In this document: positions 11,269 through 23,585 of the stretch, in pieces | Layout: each line of letters starts with the position of its first letter | How positions within the stretch are numbered: the stretch's first letter is position 1 | NCBI GenBank assembly: GCA_965153355.1 | Contig: OZ231128.1 | Location: 28,210,001-28,274,000 of the forward strand | DNA length: 64,000 nucleotides | Source of the DNA: Flaccisagitta enflata | Taxonomy: Eukaryota > Chaetognatha > Sagittoidea > Aphragmophora | Direction: 5' to 3' | Notes under the pieces: model-generated | The model's input: the letters and a program-made list of their open reading frames with translations, nothing else | The model's database searches: none | What the model was told of the DNA's origin: nothing | Made by a program: the position numbers and the translations under genes

Positions 11269-12109
11269 AATATTAAATTTTGAGCCAAATTCACCCTTCA
11301 GGTAACCAGCCTAACGGGCAGCCTCAGGCCTAAGACCTTTGACGTCACATTTACATACAGACAAAATGACGGCAGTATAAAAACATATCGCTCGTATGTA
11401 CAGGTAATTGGCTGGTGGAAAGACGCAAAAAAATGCTGATCATAGAGAGATACAAGGATAAAATGGAAAAGGACTTTTTTTTTTGTGCCAGCGAGCCAAA
11501 ACGGCGCGGCGATGTTTACGTTGAAATGTACAGTATGTTTCATCTCGACTAACATTTCACGGCGGCATAATTTGATTCTGTAAAAATTCCAGGGTAGGTG
11601 AATTGAAAACATAGCAAAATAGCCCATTTTGCAAAAAGGGATTTCTGGATAATGATGTGTAAGGAGGATCTTTAACAGGCTTTTATTCAGAATTAATTTA
11701 TCTTTATTGCTTTTTCAGTTATGCCATCATGAAATGTTACAATTTTGAAAAAATATCAAAGATGGAGCAAGCACGACTAATATGAGAAGTTTAGGTAAGG
11801 CCTACAGTTTCTGGTCTGATGCAAGATTTCGCAATATAAAGAAATTATTAGAAGAAAACTTTTATTTTTAGATGTCATTTGTTTGCAATAATGGTGTCCA
11901 ATTTCAGACGCCCCCTGCGCTTGAGACTTTCAACAATTCTGCTCTTTTGTTGAAAAAAGCTCCTAGACAAGCCAAATACATGTATCCAAACTGAAAAAAT
12001 AATAACTATGATAAGGAGAGGCCTTGTGAGCCCTCCGTGAATACGCAAAACTGAGTTAGACTTGCCTTGAACTTGGAAAATTTATCACAGTATGGCGTAT
12101 AAAAAATAG

Positions 12110-12190
12110 GTCACTTTTTCAATGTCATTTGATCTCTTCATGATAAATAGGTCACTTTTTTAATGTCATTTGATCTCTTCATGATAAATG
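12110..12190. repeat. ~41-bp tandem duplication
   Basis: Two near-identical copies of a unit containing ATAGGTCACTTTTT and CAATGTCATTTGATCTCTTC. Confidence 0.75.
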
Positions 12191-12560
12191 TTCACTCATA
12201 AGCAGACCTTTTTTTAGCGAATTTTTTGACTGAGCCAGTCGGGCTCTCTCCGCGCAATTTCACAGAGTCCGAAGGAAAAACAGTGAGCCCGACAAAAAAT
12301 AACCATCTTTGTCACTTTCCTTATCATGTTAGCCTACATCATAGCACTGGCATATAACCAGACCAGAATTTAGAGCGAACCCGCGAGCCTGATGCTCTCT
12401 TCTTTGCTCTCGGGCTCTCATGTTTTGAGAACTCTGAGCCCGGCAGGCACTCTCTCTCTTTTTGACAAGGATTTGAAGCACTCAAACTGATTGAGTTTTG
12501 AGCTGTTTGATTGTTTCACCTGCCGAATCATCTGTTTAGAGATTGTTATATCATCTTATC

Positions 12561-13414
12561 CTGAGGCGGATCAACAATGTGCGGGGCCCTAGGCTTAGCT
12601 GGGGCGCGGGGCCCCCCTCCCCCCTATCTGCCCCCCCTCCTTATCAGCCCGAGGCAGATCAACAAAGCACGGGGCTTTACTCACACTTTACTTTTTTGAC
12701 ATTAATGGGGGTTTTAGCCTCATTGCTCCCGCCCAAATGTTCCACTGACCTCAACTATGGCCCTTGACTGGGGTAGCCTGTGGGGTAGCTGTGTATCCGG
12801 CCTTGTTTAGACCCACTAGAGTTTTATGTTTTTACATCTACATTTGTCGTACATATTTCAATGTTTCTGTTTGTTGATTTAAAAGATTTAATTATTCTTT
12901 CACTGATGAATTATAAAGCATAAAACAAAATACAACATTTAGTTTTAATTGAACTGAAAATAAAAACAAAATCTTGTAGCTTTAAAAATCTAAAAATTGT
13001 TTTCAAAACTGATAATGCCATTCATGCCATTAATATTCACGCTCAATATATAGTTTTTATTCTTTTGAAAGTACAAGATATTTATTTTGATCTTTTTTTA
13101 TATTTCTGTTTTGAATAATACCTCGGCAATTATTTACCATCATTGAGCAAAGGTACACTCTTGCAGATCACATTTCCTTATGATCTTTTTTCTGCTTTTT
13201 TTTTTTTTTCATTTTCTTCTTCTACTCTTGCTTTATTCTTTACTTTTTTTCTTTATTTCTTTTCTTATGTTACTAACTTGTTTCTTTTTTCTCTTTATTT
13301 CTTTCTTCTTCTTTTTTTCATTTTTATTTGGAGGGGGGGGGCAGGCGCGGGGCCCCCCTGAAGCGCGGGGCCCTAGGCTTAAGCCTATTAAGCCTATTGG
13401 GTGATCCGCCTCAG
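12561..13414 (+). mobile_element. hAT-like non-autonomous element, copy 2, with 8-bp target duplication
   Basis: Terminal inverted repeats CTGAGGCGGATCA and TGATCCGCCTCAG are flanked by the exact 8-bp duplication atcttatc (12553-12560 and 13415-13422). Both ends hold GCGGGGCCCTAGGCTTA-type blocks. The left 580 bp match the inverse of 1-586. An 8-bp duplication and CxGxGGCGGATC-type ends are typical of hAT elements. No transposase is encoded. Confidence 0.8.
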
Positions 13415-13627
13415 ATCTTATCAGAAACTATTATAGCAAATCTTGGCTGATACAATCTAGAAATTTGGCAATACAGTTTTTACCGGGCTCATAGTTTTCT
13501 TGTTGGCTCTGTCAAATTGAAGAGGGCGAGCCTGGTTGGCTCAGTCAAAGAATCACTAAAATCAGGCCTGCATATTAGCATTACCATTTTTGTATCTCTG
13601 GAAACAAAAATACCAGGGTATTAAAGA

Positions 13628-13789
13628 AACAAGGCCGGATACACGGCCAATACCAGTTGCGGACGGGTGGGCAGGGGCGGAAATAGGCGTTTTCACACTT
13701 TCCAACTTGATCACCATGACCAACGGGCGGATGGACCAAGGGACAGATGGACAAAGCCTCTTATAGAGTTGCGTGTCCGCAACTAAAAA
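13628..13789 (-). mobile_element. HINE, complete (GTTGCGGAC subtype)
   Basis: AACAAGGCCGGATACACGGCC, internal CAGTTGCGGACGGGTGGGCA, GGACC-rich core, CTCTTATAGAG and terminal hairpin GTTGCGTGTCCGCAAC followed by TAAAAA. Confidence 0.75.
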
Positions 13790-13859
13790 CCATTATAGGG
13801 GAACTTTCTTTTATCATCAACATTAGACCCATTCATATCGCATTTGAAAATAGCAGCCC

Positions 13860-14665
13860 AAAGGCAGTAAGTGGTCAGCGGTACCCGTGCCCTGCTTGAG
13901 TAGGAAGTGATGAAGGTTGAGAGGGAGCAGGGCAGCGGCCCCGAAGGGGACGAAGTCCTGTAGAACACAGGGGGAATCTGTCCGTCCGTCCATCCGTCCG
14001 TCCGTCCTGTTTGCCTTCCTTCTGTCCAGGATGCCCTGTTATTCAAATTTTCATTGAATATCAAGGAGAACTGACAAAAGGCAGAATATGGACAATGGTA
14101 CCCTTGCCATTTTTGTATAGTTTGTAGGTTAAGTTGAGGCAGGAGCAGGCCAGGATCTGGGTCTCTGAGGCCAGAATCTGGGTCTCAGAGACCAATTCTT
14201 GGTCTCAGAGGCAAGGATTTCAGTTTCTGAGGTCAGGATTTGGTCCTCTGAGGCTAGGATTTAGGTCTTTTAGGCCAGCACCTAGGTCTTGGAGGTCAGA
14301 ATCTGGGTCCCAAAGATCAGGATCTGGGTCTCTAAGGCTTGGATGTGGGTTTTTGGAGCCAGAATCTAAGTTTAAGGGGCCAAGATGATAGAACTCAGGC
14401 CAGAATTCAGGTTTTCTAGCCAGATAAGGCCCATTTTACCTGGTCTTAGGCCATTTTGCCTGGATTTGGCCAATTTTGGGCGGATTTGGACCATTTTGCT
14501 CGGATTTGGGCCATACAGTTTGGATTTGGGCCCCAAAGGAGACGAAGCTGAGGGTGGGGTGGGGGGGGGGACGGACGGACGGACGTACGGACGGACGGAC
14601 GGACGGACTGATTCCCCCTGTGTTCTACAGGACTTCGTCCCCTTCGGGGCCGCTGCCCAAAAAAG
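13860..14665. mobile_element. family-2 foldback element with (GTCC)n arms
   Basis: The left end is GGTCAGCGGTACCCGTGCCC, GGCAGCGGCCCCGAAGGGG, AAGTCCTGTAGAACACAGGG and (GTCC)n. The right end mirrors it: (GGAC)n, CCCTGTGTTCTACAGGACTT and CCCCTTCGGGGCCGCTGCCC. The middle (14150-14530) is a tandem array of ~20-bp units such as GGTCTCAGAGGCAAGGATTT. Confidence 0.65.
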
Positions 14666-15122
14666 GGCCGGGAATATGAATACCCTTGTTTCATGCAGTT
14701 GGACAGGGACAGTGGCAGGGCTAATCAAGTATTTGGGAAGAGGCAGTGATGCTTAAACGTCCCAAAAGCGCCAAAATAGCAAAAGATCATCAATGCACCA
14801 ACCATCGAATGGACCGACCGACTCAGTGGAGAAGCGTAACACGCTGCTAAAAAAATGCTTAGCTCCTTAGCTATTAGCTGTTCACATTTCATGCTGGAGA
14901 CATTGGAGGATATACATTTGCTTTCTGATCTGACTTTTGAGTAACTCGCAAACAGATAATAGGATCTGTTAAAATTCTACGAAAATGATCAAATCCACTT
15001 GAGTCTAACATGTCTCACCAAATCAGAGAGAGCCCGCCGGGCTCAGAGCCAGTAAAAAGTAAGAGCCCGACGGCAAATTAGAGAGCCACGGGCTCGCGGG
15101 CTTGCTCTAAAAAAAGGCCTGC

Positions 15123-16040
15123 TCATAAGCATTTCAAACATTTTAAAAAAATAATGAGAATGCTACCAAGCAGAACATTTTGGATTGGTTGGTTTAGATT
15201 TAGCAGGACCTTAAAAACAAGGTAGCAAAAATTGCATGAGAAAAACGCTATTTTCACTGGATATTTTTGAGTAGGAAATTTTCTGATATGAAGCCTAATC
15301 AATAAAGAATTAATCCATTGCTTCAATAAAGTGTTACTTCCGAAAACTATTCTTCTAAACTTAGTTTAGTAACCATATTTTTTGAAAAGAAAAAAAATTG
15401 AGTAAATAAAAAGATTTAGTAGCAAAATTATTTAGAAATTCATATAATTTGAATGGTTTTGCATATCCTAAATCTCAAACCTACCCCTACTCATGAAACT
15501 GATTTGTTCTTACAATTTCAATAGTTTGCAGCCCAGACCAACAGATCTTTCTCAAACTATAAGGCAATGAATATTGTTTAACCTTTTTTATTGATCAGAT
15601 GTATTGATGTTAATACTATGAATTGGTTTTTAAACGTTCTGTTCTGTTTTTTAAGCACCGCAGTGTAGGCTGGTCATTTCTAGTGACTCTCTTTCTGGCT
15701 AAAGTGGAGAACTCCTCATATAGGTAATATGTAGTACGGGTTTGTGCTTAAGTTCAGCAAAATTAGGCCTAATTTCATTCGACGGTTATAGCCAAAAGTG
15801 ATGGAAATCCGCCTATTCTAGATCTAAGATTCTGTCCACTTATTCCATTTCTCATAAAGGATAACAGAATTCTCCAAAACAAAAACACTGGTTTTGAAAT
15901 CACATTTTGGTTCAACCTTTTTTTACCTTTTGAAAAAAGAAAATGACAAAAATGTTCATCAGTTGGACCAACCTACAGACCATTTTTGGTACAATTGTAC
16001 GATCATCTGTGATCTTTTGTTTTTAAGACTTTTTAAGCGG
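15123..16040. other. AT-rich sequence, no gene recognised
   Basis: Short reading frames only and no recognisable domain or repeat, apart from the target duplication of the element that ends at 15121. Confidence 0.4.
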
Positions 16041-16048
16041 ATTTTTAA

Positions 16049-16142
16049 ATTAGGGTTAGGGGTGGGTTTAGGGTTAGGGTAAGAGTTGGGGATAGTTTTA
16101 GGGTTAGGGTTAGGGACAGGGTTAGCTTTAGGGCTAAGGGTT
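16049..16142. repeat. interstitial TTAGGG-like repeat
   Basis: Imperfect GGGTTA/GGTTTA repeats with several exact TTAGGG units. This is the common metazoan telomere unit in a degenerate internal array. Confidence 0.7.
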
Positions 16143-16466
16143 GGCTGGGTTTTATGTATTACGACCCGAAGCTATTTGAATTATATTCGCTCTGGCGCAG
16201 GATTCAGAGAGAAAAACAAAATCATGCAGAGAATCACTCATTTTTTCCCAATTTTTTTCCAATTTAGGAATTTGAATACTAGCATTTGAGATGAAGAATA
16301 ATGAATTCTTTTAATTCTTTTATACATATTCTAAATATCTCACCCCTTGCTCTATTAATCTAAACATTGTCAACCCCCATTATCTCAAGTCTAAACTATG
16401 TTCACTAGGGTACCTTTTTAAAAAAACAATATTGAACTTCCTCTGGCAAGAATGTCTTTTCTTTGA

Positions 16467-16633
16467 AACAAGGCCGGATACACGGCAATCCAGTCACGGA
16501 TGGTTGGGCAGGAGCAGTAATGCAAAAACTGCTCGGAATTCAAAAATGTGACAGACAGACGGACGGACCAACCGACATACCGACCTACCGACCGACATGG
16601 TATGGTGTAGAGTCGCGTGTCCGTGACTAAAAA
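16467..16633 (-). mobile_element. HINE, complete (GTCACGGA subtype)
   Basis: AACAAGGCCGGATACACGGC, internal AGTCACGGAT, GACGGACC core and a terminal hairpin whose complement is AGTCACGGACACGCGACT. Both subterminal repeats carry AGTCACGGA, unlike neighbouring copies. Confidence 0.75.
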
Positions 16634-17910
16634 TTCTTTCCAATGAGTCATTGCAGAACTCTCAATTCAACCATGAACTGTCGTAAGAGTTAGGTTAAAG
16701 TTTGCATTGGATTGTCATCGCATTCAATATTTTCATTGTGCAAATTTTGACTCTGTCATACATACATGATAAATTCTGAAAGGGAAGATTTTTCCAGGAA
16801 TTGTAAGAAAAATTGTGATGGGTCCAGATGAAACACCATCAAGAGCTCCAAAGGCTCTTGTCCTTTACTTAGATGGATTGAAGTAGTAATGTTGTCCAAC
16901 AATCATACAGTAGATGTCATCTATACTTGGAAATACGGGGGCCTTCATATCCTAATTACTATTTATGCAAATGTAATAAAAATGTTGTGTATAATACTCA
17001 TCTTAAAAGGTTAATGATGGGTTATGGTAGCTTTGTGGATAGAAAATTCTCGTGAATATACTTTATCAAATTTGCTTTGTTCAAACAGCTACTGGAATTG
17101 GTCTAGTGTTTAACTTGCTTGATGTCAGAATCATCAAGATCAGTTTATTAAAAGGTTCCATATTCAAATCTCAAGCTGGTTTTGCAATTTAAGCAAATAG
17201 ATGAAACTGAAATTCTGCAAAAAAATGATTGTTCTCATAGTTCTTAAAAGTTTGTTTCCTAGGGTAAGCTGTAGAAGGGATGTCATACCCGATTGTAAAC
17301 CCTTCAGAGTCTATATATTACACTAGCAAAATATCAGTCCCCTCGCTATATTCATACTCAGGTTACAAGATCCCCGTACTTACCAGTCTAGCCATGATCT
17401 ACTGTATCTATGGAAACCACAAAGACAATGTAACTATGGTTCCCGATTGTTTTGAAAGCCGCGCAATGGCTCATTTGAATGCATTTTTGCCAAGCAAAAA
17501 CATTTTTTGCTTGGGAAACTTCAATTTTGGCTTTTTAAGGCACCCTGGCAATTGTCGTCTAGACAGAATCTTTTGTGCGCTATAAATGTAAATTAAAGGG
17601 GCTCAGTTTTAGTAACGGGGAATGAATAGATTCTCTTTTCAGCATCACAAGAAAAAGGCTGTACCGCAACATCTAAACAAGAAAAAAACTATGCTAATTG
17701 CTTCCTTAGTCACAGTCAGATGGTCGGAAAGGTCGGAAATGATCAACTGGGAGTGAGGCGACACACTAATTGCGGGAAGTGTCAGAAAAGAGAGTATGAA
17801 TGGGCCAGAATATCACATTGAATTGTCCATGAGACCATGAGCCAAATTTGTAGAGTTGAGAAGAGAATCGTTATCGTTTGGGTTTGATTTAGTTGCACAT
17901 GCGCGCTAAG
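16634..17910. other. sequence downstream of receptor gene B, no gene recognised
   Basis: Contains the 15-nt motif at 16886 and probably the 3' UTR of gene B near 17.9 kb. A 101-residue plus-strand frame at 17280-17585 shows no recognisable domain and no splice partner was found. Confidence 0.4.
16886..16900 (+). other. recurrent 15-nt motif, copy 2
   Basis: GTAATGTTGTCCAAC followed by AATCATAC. It lies about 1 kb beyond the stop codon of gene B. Confidence 0.65.
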
Positions 17911-18041
17911 CTAAACCAGAGTTTCACGTTCGGGGCCAGGGGGAGAAGTCTCTTCCACAGAGGTCGGGGGAATGTCGTTGACTTGCGTCGGTCGGTGAGG
18001 GTGAGGATGAGGCCATTCACGAGTTCGGCTGCGTTTCCAGG
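17911..18041 (-). CDS. receptor gene B, exon 5 (cytoplasmic tail, stop)
   Basis: Acceptor TGTGACATTGACAG, phase 1 entry, stop TAG at 17911-17913. It encodes residues 191-232, starting WKRSRTREW, a basic stop-transfer segment. PTQVND at 207-212 fits the PxQxxD TRAF-binding form and SVEE at 217-220 fits the major (P/S/A/T)x(Q/E)E form. The C-terminus TLV fits a class I PDZ ligand. Confidence 0.75.
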
Positions 18042-18108
18042 CTGTCAATGTCACAATTCGGTATTTATCAGTTAACGGAAGGTTGTCCATCTTCTTTGGA
18101 TGAATTAG

Positions 18109-18200
18109 TGAATGAATGAATGAATGAATGAATGAATGAATGAATGAATGAATGAATGAATGAATGAATGAATGAATGAATGAATGAACGAATGAATGAA
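18109..18200. repeat. (ATGA)n microsatellite
   Basis: Nearly pure GAATGAAT repeat. It lies in intron 4 of gene B, just upstream of exon 5, and produces SFIH-repeat reading frames that are not genes. Confidence 0.95.
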
Positions 18201-18919
18201 TGATGACTGTAAGATGCAATTGTCTAATAGTGGCAAAAGCGTTAGATGGTCAGCGGTACCCGTGCCCTGCCCTAATAGGTTGTGCTTGAAGTAGCAAGCG
18301 AACCTGAGCTCCGTCACAGCGCTCAAATCCTGAAGATAGATATTGATATTTTCTGCTTGCGGAACACCAGTTATATACAAAAATCGTAATAACATTTTTA
18401 TTAATATAAGTGAACTTACATAAAAAGACACCTAAATGAACATTCCTTATAGGCAGGTGGCCTTACAGCGAGAAAAAAAAGTCGAGAAAAACAACCTGTT
18501 CCTCACCTATGAATATTTAGATATTAGCACCACTTTGACTTGATTGAACGGGTATTTATAATTGAGGTCCCCTCCAGTTTCCGAAATATGTTATTAAGGA
18601 GTAAAAATGCTGTCTGAAACTGTTTTTGTTACAGATTTTCTCCGATGGTAACTCACCGTAATCATCTTTTCTTTAAGGGAAGGTAAAGTATAAAAATAAA
18701 GAAAATCGCAGATTCTATTTTGAACTGCAGAAAAGGAGACCGTGCAGACAACGATCTTTTCTACACTGTCATCGTATAAGTATATTAGGCTAGTTTGTAT
18801 GAAAATGGATAATGGCTTAAATTTCTTTTTACAAATAGTATTATGAATAGCTTATGAAGGGATTTCCGTATGAAAATGATAATTGACATGATACAAAATT
18901 TTTGCTACCCCATACTACT

Positions 18920-19470
18920 TGTTGAAGGGAGGAGCGGTCCTGGGGTCGATGACTATGCTTTACGCGGAGAATTTTCTCCTCCTCCTCCTCTTCCTCCTCC
19001 TTTCTCCGTCTGGCCTTCCTCCCCAGAGCCCAAATTTAGTCCCGATAACCAAATCCCAGACTCGTGGCCCAAATCCTTTCCAAAAGGCCCAAATCCTAGC
19101 CTCAAGGCCCAAATCCTAGCCTGGAGGCTCAAATCTCAGCCTTGAGACCCAAATCTCATCCTTGGGATATGAACCTTGAGGCTTAGATTTAGGCCTCACG
19201 GCTGGGATTTGAGCCTAAAGGATGAGATTTGGGTCTCAAGGCTGGGATTTGGGCCTTGAGGCTAGGATTTGGGCCTTGAGGCTAGGATTTGGGCCTTTTG
19301 GATAGGATTTGGGCCACGAGACGGGGATTTGGGTCTCGGGACTAAAATTTGGGCCTCTGAGCGGGGGGGGGGGGGGTACAGACGGACGGAGGGGGAGAAG
19401 AGGAAGGAGAAAATTCCCCATATGTGTGAAAGCATAGGTCATCGATCCCTTCAGGGCCGCTGCCCAAAAT
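18920..19470. mobile_element. family-2 foldback element
   Basis: The left arm has GTCGATGACTATGCTTTAC, CCTCCTCC and CAAATCCTAGCCTCAAGGCC units. The right arm is the mirror, ending GAAAGCATAGGTCATCGATC and GGGCCGCTGCCC. It lies in intron 4 of gene B. A detached family-2 end is also present at about 18236-18290. Confidence 0.65.
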
Positions 19471-19516
19471 GGAAGGATTTGATTTCTTTTTCGGGGACTT
19501 TTTGATTTTTGAGTTT

Positions 19517-19627
19517 TTGAATGAATGAATGAATGAATGAATGAATGAATGAATGAATGAATGAATGAATGAATGAATGAATGAATGAATGAATAAATGA
19601 ATGAATGAATGAATGAATGAATGAATA
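19517..19627. repeat. (ATGA)n microsatellite
   Basis: Nearly pure GAATGAAT repeat directly after the family-2 element. Confidence 0.95.
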
Positions 19628-19780
19628 GAAAAATGATTGACCCATCTATCCAAGTATAAAAGAGTAAATAATTAAAATAGCTCAACTAATTGATGACAAC
19701 ACGATATCAAAATGATAAGTTAATTTTCTGTTATCTAATCATATCATATTTAGCCCAAAAATTCCTTTGTGTTGTCTTAC

Positions 19781-19852
19781 CGAAGACCGATATTCCGAGG
19801 ACGACTCCAGGTACCACGATGCACAAGACAGCAATTTGAACCACCCCAAAAC
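19781..19852 (-). CDS. receptor gene B, exon 4 (transmembrane)
   Basis: Acceptor ACATTTCTTGAAAAG, donor TCG|GTAAGAC, phase 1-1, 24 codons. It encodes FGVVQIAVLCIVVPGVVLGI plus SVF, a single membrane helix. It matches the position and phase of the membrane exons of genes A (8156-8248) and C (52777-52857). Confidence 0.8.
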
Positions 19853-20408
19853 CTTTTCAAGAAATGTGCAATACATTGATTTCTCCGCCTGATTTTGCTG
19901 AATCGTCCCTGTGCGACCTCTTCATAATGAGACACGTCAATTTCAAGCAAGCTTAAGCGCAGCTTTCTAGCTTGATGGGAACCTTTTTTAGGGTTGGCTA
20001 ACCATGACAAAACAAATAGCAGCCCAAAGGCAGTGAGTGGTCAGCGGTACCCGAGCCCTGCTTGAGTAGTGTATGATTTAAGTTGAGGGGAACAGGGCAG
20101 CGGCCCTGAAGGTGACAAAGTCCTGTATAGAGTTTACCTTTCTGCATCTGCTTCCGGTACCTAATAGCTATTGAAACTCAAAAACGTTTTTAGCATCAAA
20201 AGAAGTTTTGAAAAAGAGTTTTTTTTTTAATTATAAAGAAAAAAATATCGTAATAAGATACATGTTTAAAATATGAATAAAATCATAAAACTTCAGGAGA
20301 GGGTGAATGAAGAAAAAATGTAAAAGAAGATACAAAAAGGGAGGAGAATAGATAATAGTTAAAGTAGGTATAAACAAAATCTCTCCAAGTGAGAGTGACT
20401 GGCTAAAG

Positions 20409-20599
<191 letters not shown>

Positions 20600-21412
20600 C
20601 AAAGAGAGTTAGAAAAAAAAAAAAAAAAACAAAAGGAGAGAAAAAACAAGAAGAGAGTGAAAGAGAAAAAAAAATTAACTAAAAATGAAAGACATGCTGA
20701 AAAAAAAACACCAACAAAGACTAAAATTTTTATACATATTTTATACCTATTTTTTATATATGTTTTTTTATACATATTTTTTATACATATTTTTAATACA
20801 TATTCAAAGTGTAATCTCAAGCTATAAAGAAATATCCAGTTTCAATCTCTAAATCCTTACCACATAGAAATGTAGTTGGAAAACTAAAACTGAAACTCTT
20901 CATAAAACTTTTAAAAACTCAAGGTTTTCCTTATAAAACTTAAAAAAACCTATTAGCAGATATTTAAAAAAACCTTCTGCAAATAAAAGACGCATTTGCA
21001 GATTTTACAAATTATCTGTCTGCAAAACCCCAAACTCTAGGACTCCTGTAGAACACAGGGGGAATCTGTCCGTCCATCCATCCATACCTCCATCCATCCG
21101 TCCGTCACGCCACATTACAGCCCCCGCCCACTCGCACACCATCCCTTCCGCCTGTATTACTGCCCCTGCCCACCCGCAAGCGACTATTCATTGGCCGTTT
21201 GTCCGGCCTTTCTGGTAATATTTCTGTACTCATTTTGATCATTTTTGCCCACCGTCGCCGGTAGGGCAAGAGATTTTAAGTGTACCGTGCACGAAGCTTT
21301 GATCTACTTATTCAGTTCCATGAGAAGCGCTCAATTTGAAGCTCATATCACCACTTTGTTGGACAAGTGCAGTATTTTGGTAATATTATAATTTCTTCCC
21401 ATGCGCCCTCAC

Positions 21413-21622
21413 CAGTTTGTGGGCATTTTTCCTCGCCAGCCGCGAAACAGGTCGTCGTGAGTGGTGGTTGAGGACACGATGTTCCCCCAAAAGCGGTGCT
21501 TTCCACGCAGGTGCAGTTGGCCTTCCCTTCTCGCAAGATTCTTTTTCCGTCGTTATGTATGGGTGAGGTGCAGGACGTGATGCAGGATTCGGGATGGTCA
21601 CAATCGTAATACCCATCGATGT
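21413..21622 (-). CDS. receptor gene B, exon 3 (TSP1-like module)
   Basis: Acceptor AATTAATTCAAACAG, donor CTG|GTGAGG, phase 1-1, 70 codons (residues 97-165). Sequence features: DGYYDC, ESCITSC, GKRILREGKANCTC, GGTSC, TTTC and EEKC. The eight-cysteine pattern is the same as in gene A exon 2 and gene C exon 2. An NCT glycosylation site sits at the same place as in gene A. Confidence 0.85.
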
Positions 21623-21957
21623 CTGTTTGAATTAATTGGGAAAAAAATCGAAAAACGTTTTTCGATTTTTTGAGTTCCGGGTTGGAAATTAATGTTTCCT
21701 TTTTTCGCTTGGGACAATTTGAGGAAGTTGAGTCAGAACTAGGCTCGCCCGAGGCTGGGGTTGAAATTGGTACAGGGTGAAAGAGGGCACTTTTTTACAC
21801 CTTCTGGAAAAAAGCAGGGCACTGTGGGACCAATACTTTAGGCGCTATGAATTTTTTAATCTTTTTTTATTTTTTTCACATTTTTCGCGAATTTTTCAAA
21901 GATCGATATTTTTCATCGATCTCAATTTTGGGCCCTATGTAACAACAAAAATGAGTT

Positions 21958-22452
21958 CAGCAGAGGGCAGAGGAGGGAGGAGATGGAGGGAGGGAGGAGG
22001 AGGTAGGGAGAGGGAGGAGGGAGATGGGGAAGGAGGGAGGTGGAGAGAGAGGAGAGGTAGAGAGAGAGGATAAGGAGGTGGGAAAGGGAGGGAGGGAGAT
22101 TGGGAGGGAGGGAGGGTTGGAGAGAAAGGGAGGGAGGGAGAGGTAGAGAGGGAGAGGTAGAGAAGGAGGGAGGGAGGGAGGGGTAGGAGGGAATGTAAGA
22201 TGGAGGGAGAGCGAGTGGGAGGGAGACTGGAAGGGAGAGAAGGATGGAGGGAGGGAGAGAGGGAGGTGGAGAGGGAGAGAGGAGGGAGAGAGGGAGGGAG
22301 AGAGAGGGAGAAAGGAGGGAAGAGAGGGAGGGAGGGAAGGAGGGAGAGAAGGAAGGAGAGAGGGAGGGAGAGAGGGGGAGCAAGAGGGAGAGAGAAGGAG
22401 AGAGAAGGAGGGAGAGGGAGAGAGAGGGAGAGAGAAGGAGAGGGAGGGAGGG
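21958..22452. repeat. polypurine GGGA/GAGA tract
   Basis: About 500 bp almost free of pyrimidines, mostly GGGAGGGAGA words. The long Ser/Pro/Leu-rich frames on the minus strand (over 230 residues in three frames) result from this composition. Confidence 0.9.
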
Positions 22453-22474
22453 GGAAAAGATAAAAAAAAGACAC

Positions 22475-22478
<4 letters not shown>

Positions 22479-22568
<90 letters not shown>

Positions 22569-22573
22569 AGAGA

Positions 22574-22636
<63 letters not shown>
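22479..22636. repeat. (AG)n plus (AC)n compound microsatellite
   Basis: (AG)n at 22479-22566 followed by (AC)n at about 22573-22636. Confidence 0.97.
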
Positions 22637-22640
<4 letters not shown>

Positions 22641-22769
22641 GGGCGTGAATGCAATGAGGAGAAAAAAGAAACTGAAAAAAAAAACAGAAACAATCTTACG
22701 ATTTTTTTCCGGTCGGCGAGAGCCGCCTTTACTGGTAGAAAAAAAAGCTTTGAGTGACATTCACTGTCT

Positions 22770-22838
22770 CTTGTTTGTTTTTGTTTTTGTTTTTGTTTTT
22801 GTTTTTGTTTTTGTTTTTGTTTTTGTTTTTGTTTTTGA
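22770..22838. repeat. (TTTTTG)n hexanucleotide repeat
   Basis: About 11 tandem TTTTTG units. Confidence 0.95.
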
Positions 22839-23231
22839 AGACGAGGTTGTTTTCATTTCTTTTTCTTTTTGCTTTTATTTCTAGTGCGTTTTACGCGATT
22901 CTACAGGTCATTGGTCAGTACATCGGTCCCTTCGTTGTTCCGTCCCTTGGACTGTCTGTCCCACAATCTGACCATTGAAACAGCACACATTCTTTTATAA
23001 TTCTTGTTTCTGTCTGTAATCCTTCCATACAATCGCATTTACTCAATTCTATAACCCACTACGTCAGTCTATCCGTCGGTTAGTCAGTCCTTCTGCATTG
23101 CCCCTGCCCATCTCCACATGATTAAAGGCACTGATTTTACTTTTAGTCAAACAATGCATCCGATGCACCAGTATGCACAGAACGCCGATTTCATGCTAGC
23201 CACTCTCTCTTTGGGAATGAACATACCCCAG

Positions 23232-23283
<52 letters not shown>
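23232..23283. repeat. (TC)n microsatellite
   Basis: About 50 bp of TC dinucleotide with one TTT interruption at its left. Confidence 0.95.
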
Positions 23284-23286
<3 letters not shown>

Positions 23287-23351
23287 TGTTAAACATTATC
23301 CAACAAGACCGGTTCATGCTTATCAAGCCCGGAAAGGCTCCCCGGGTAAAC

Positions 23352-23505
23352 AACAAAAACAACCGGATACACTGCGAAGTCTCGTGCGGGTGGGCAGGGG
23401 CGATGCAGGAGCGGCGAAACAAAACAAAAAACGATAATCGACAAATGTGAACAACAGATCAACGACCGACGCGACGGACGGACTAAGATGAGAAACACGA
23501 CTTTA
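23352..23505 (-). mobile_element. HINE, worn
   Basis: AACCGGATACACTGCG, internal AAGTCTCGTGCGGGTGGGCA, short GACGGACGG core and ending AACACGACTTTA. The terminal hairpin is decayed. Confidence 0.5.
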
Positions 23506-23585
23506 TCTACTTATGCAGCGCAATGTAACGTTAAGGAAACAAAAGGATGACACGCTTTCATAGTGTTAAAAAGGACATGAGAAAA

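Larger units (their letters stand above)
12203..15121. mobile_element. hAT-like element with exact 8-bp target duplication, host of nested insertions
   Basis: The left end CAGACCTTTTTTTAGCGA is mirrored at the right end (complement CAGGCCTTTTTTTAGAGC), and the element is flanked by ctcataag at 12195-12202 and 15122-15129. The subterminal parts are rich in GAGCCCG words. The interior carries a second hAT-like element (12561-13414), a HINE (13628-13789), a family-2 foldback element (13860-14665) and a worn HINE (about 14666-14850). A further inward-facing end-like sequence sits at about 13520-13571. No transposase remains. Confidence 0.6.

Noticed and set aside
12203-13571. Alternative shorter boundary of the outer hAT-like element
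   Set aside because: An end-like sequence lies at 13520-13571, but its flank (catattag) does not match the left flank (ctcataag), whereas the flank at 15122 matches exactly.
17280-17585. 101-residue plus-strand frame as a possible gene
   Set aside because: No known motif, no paralogue in the window, and no clear splice or start context was seen; left uncalled.
18105-19653. SFIHSFIH-repeat proteins
   Set aside because: They are translations of (ATGA)n microsatellites.
21922-22760. Long Ser/Pro/Leu-rich and Cys/Val-rich open frames (over 230 residues)
   Set aside because: They translate the polypurine, (AG)n and (AC)n tracts in several frames at once; no domain, no splice context.
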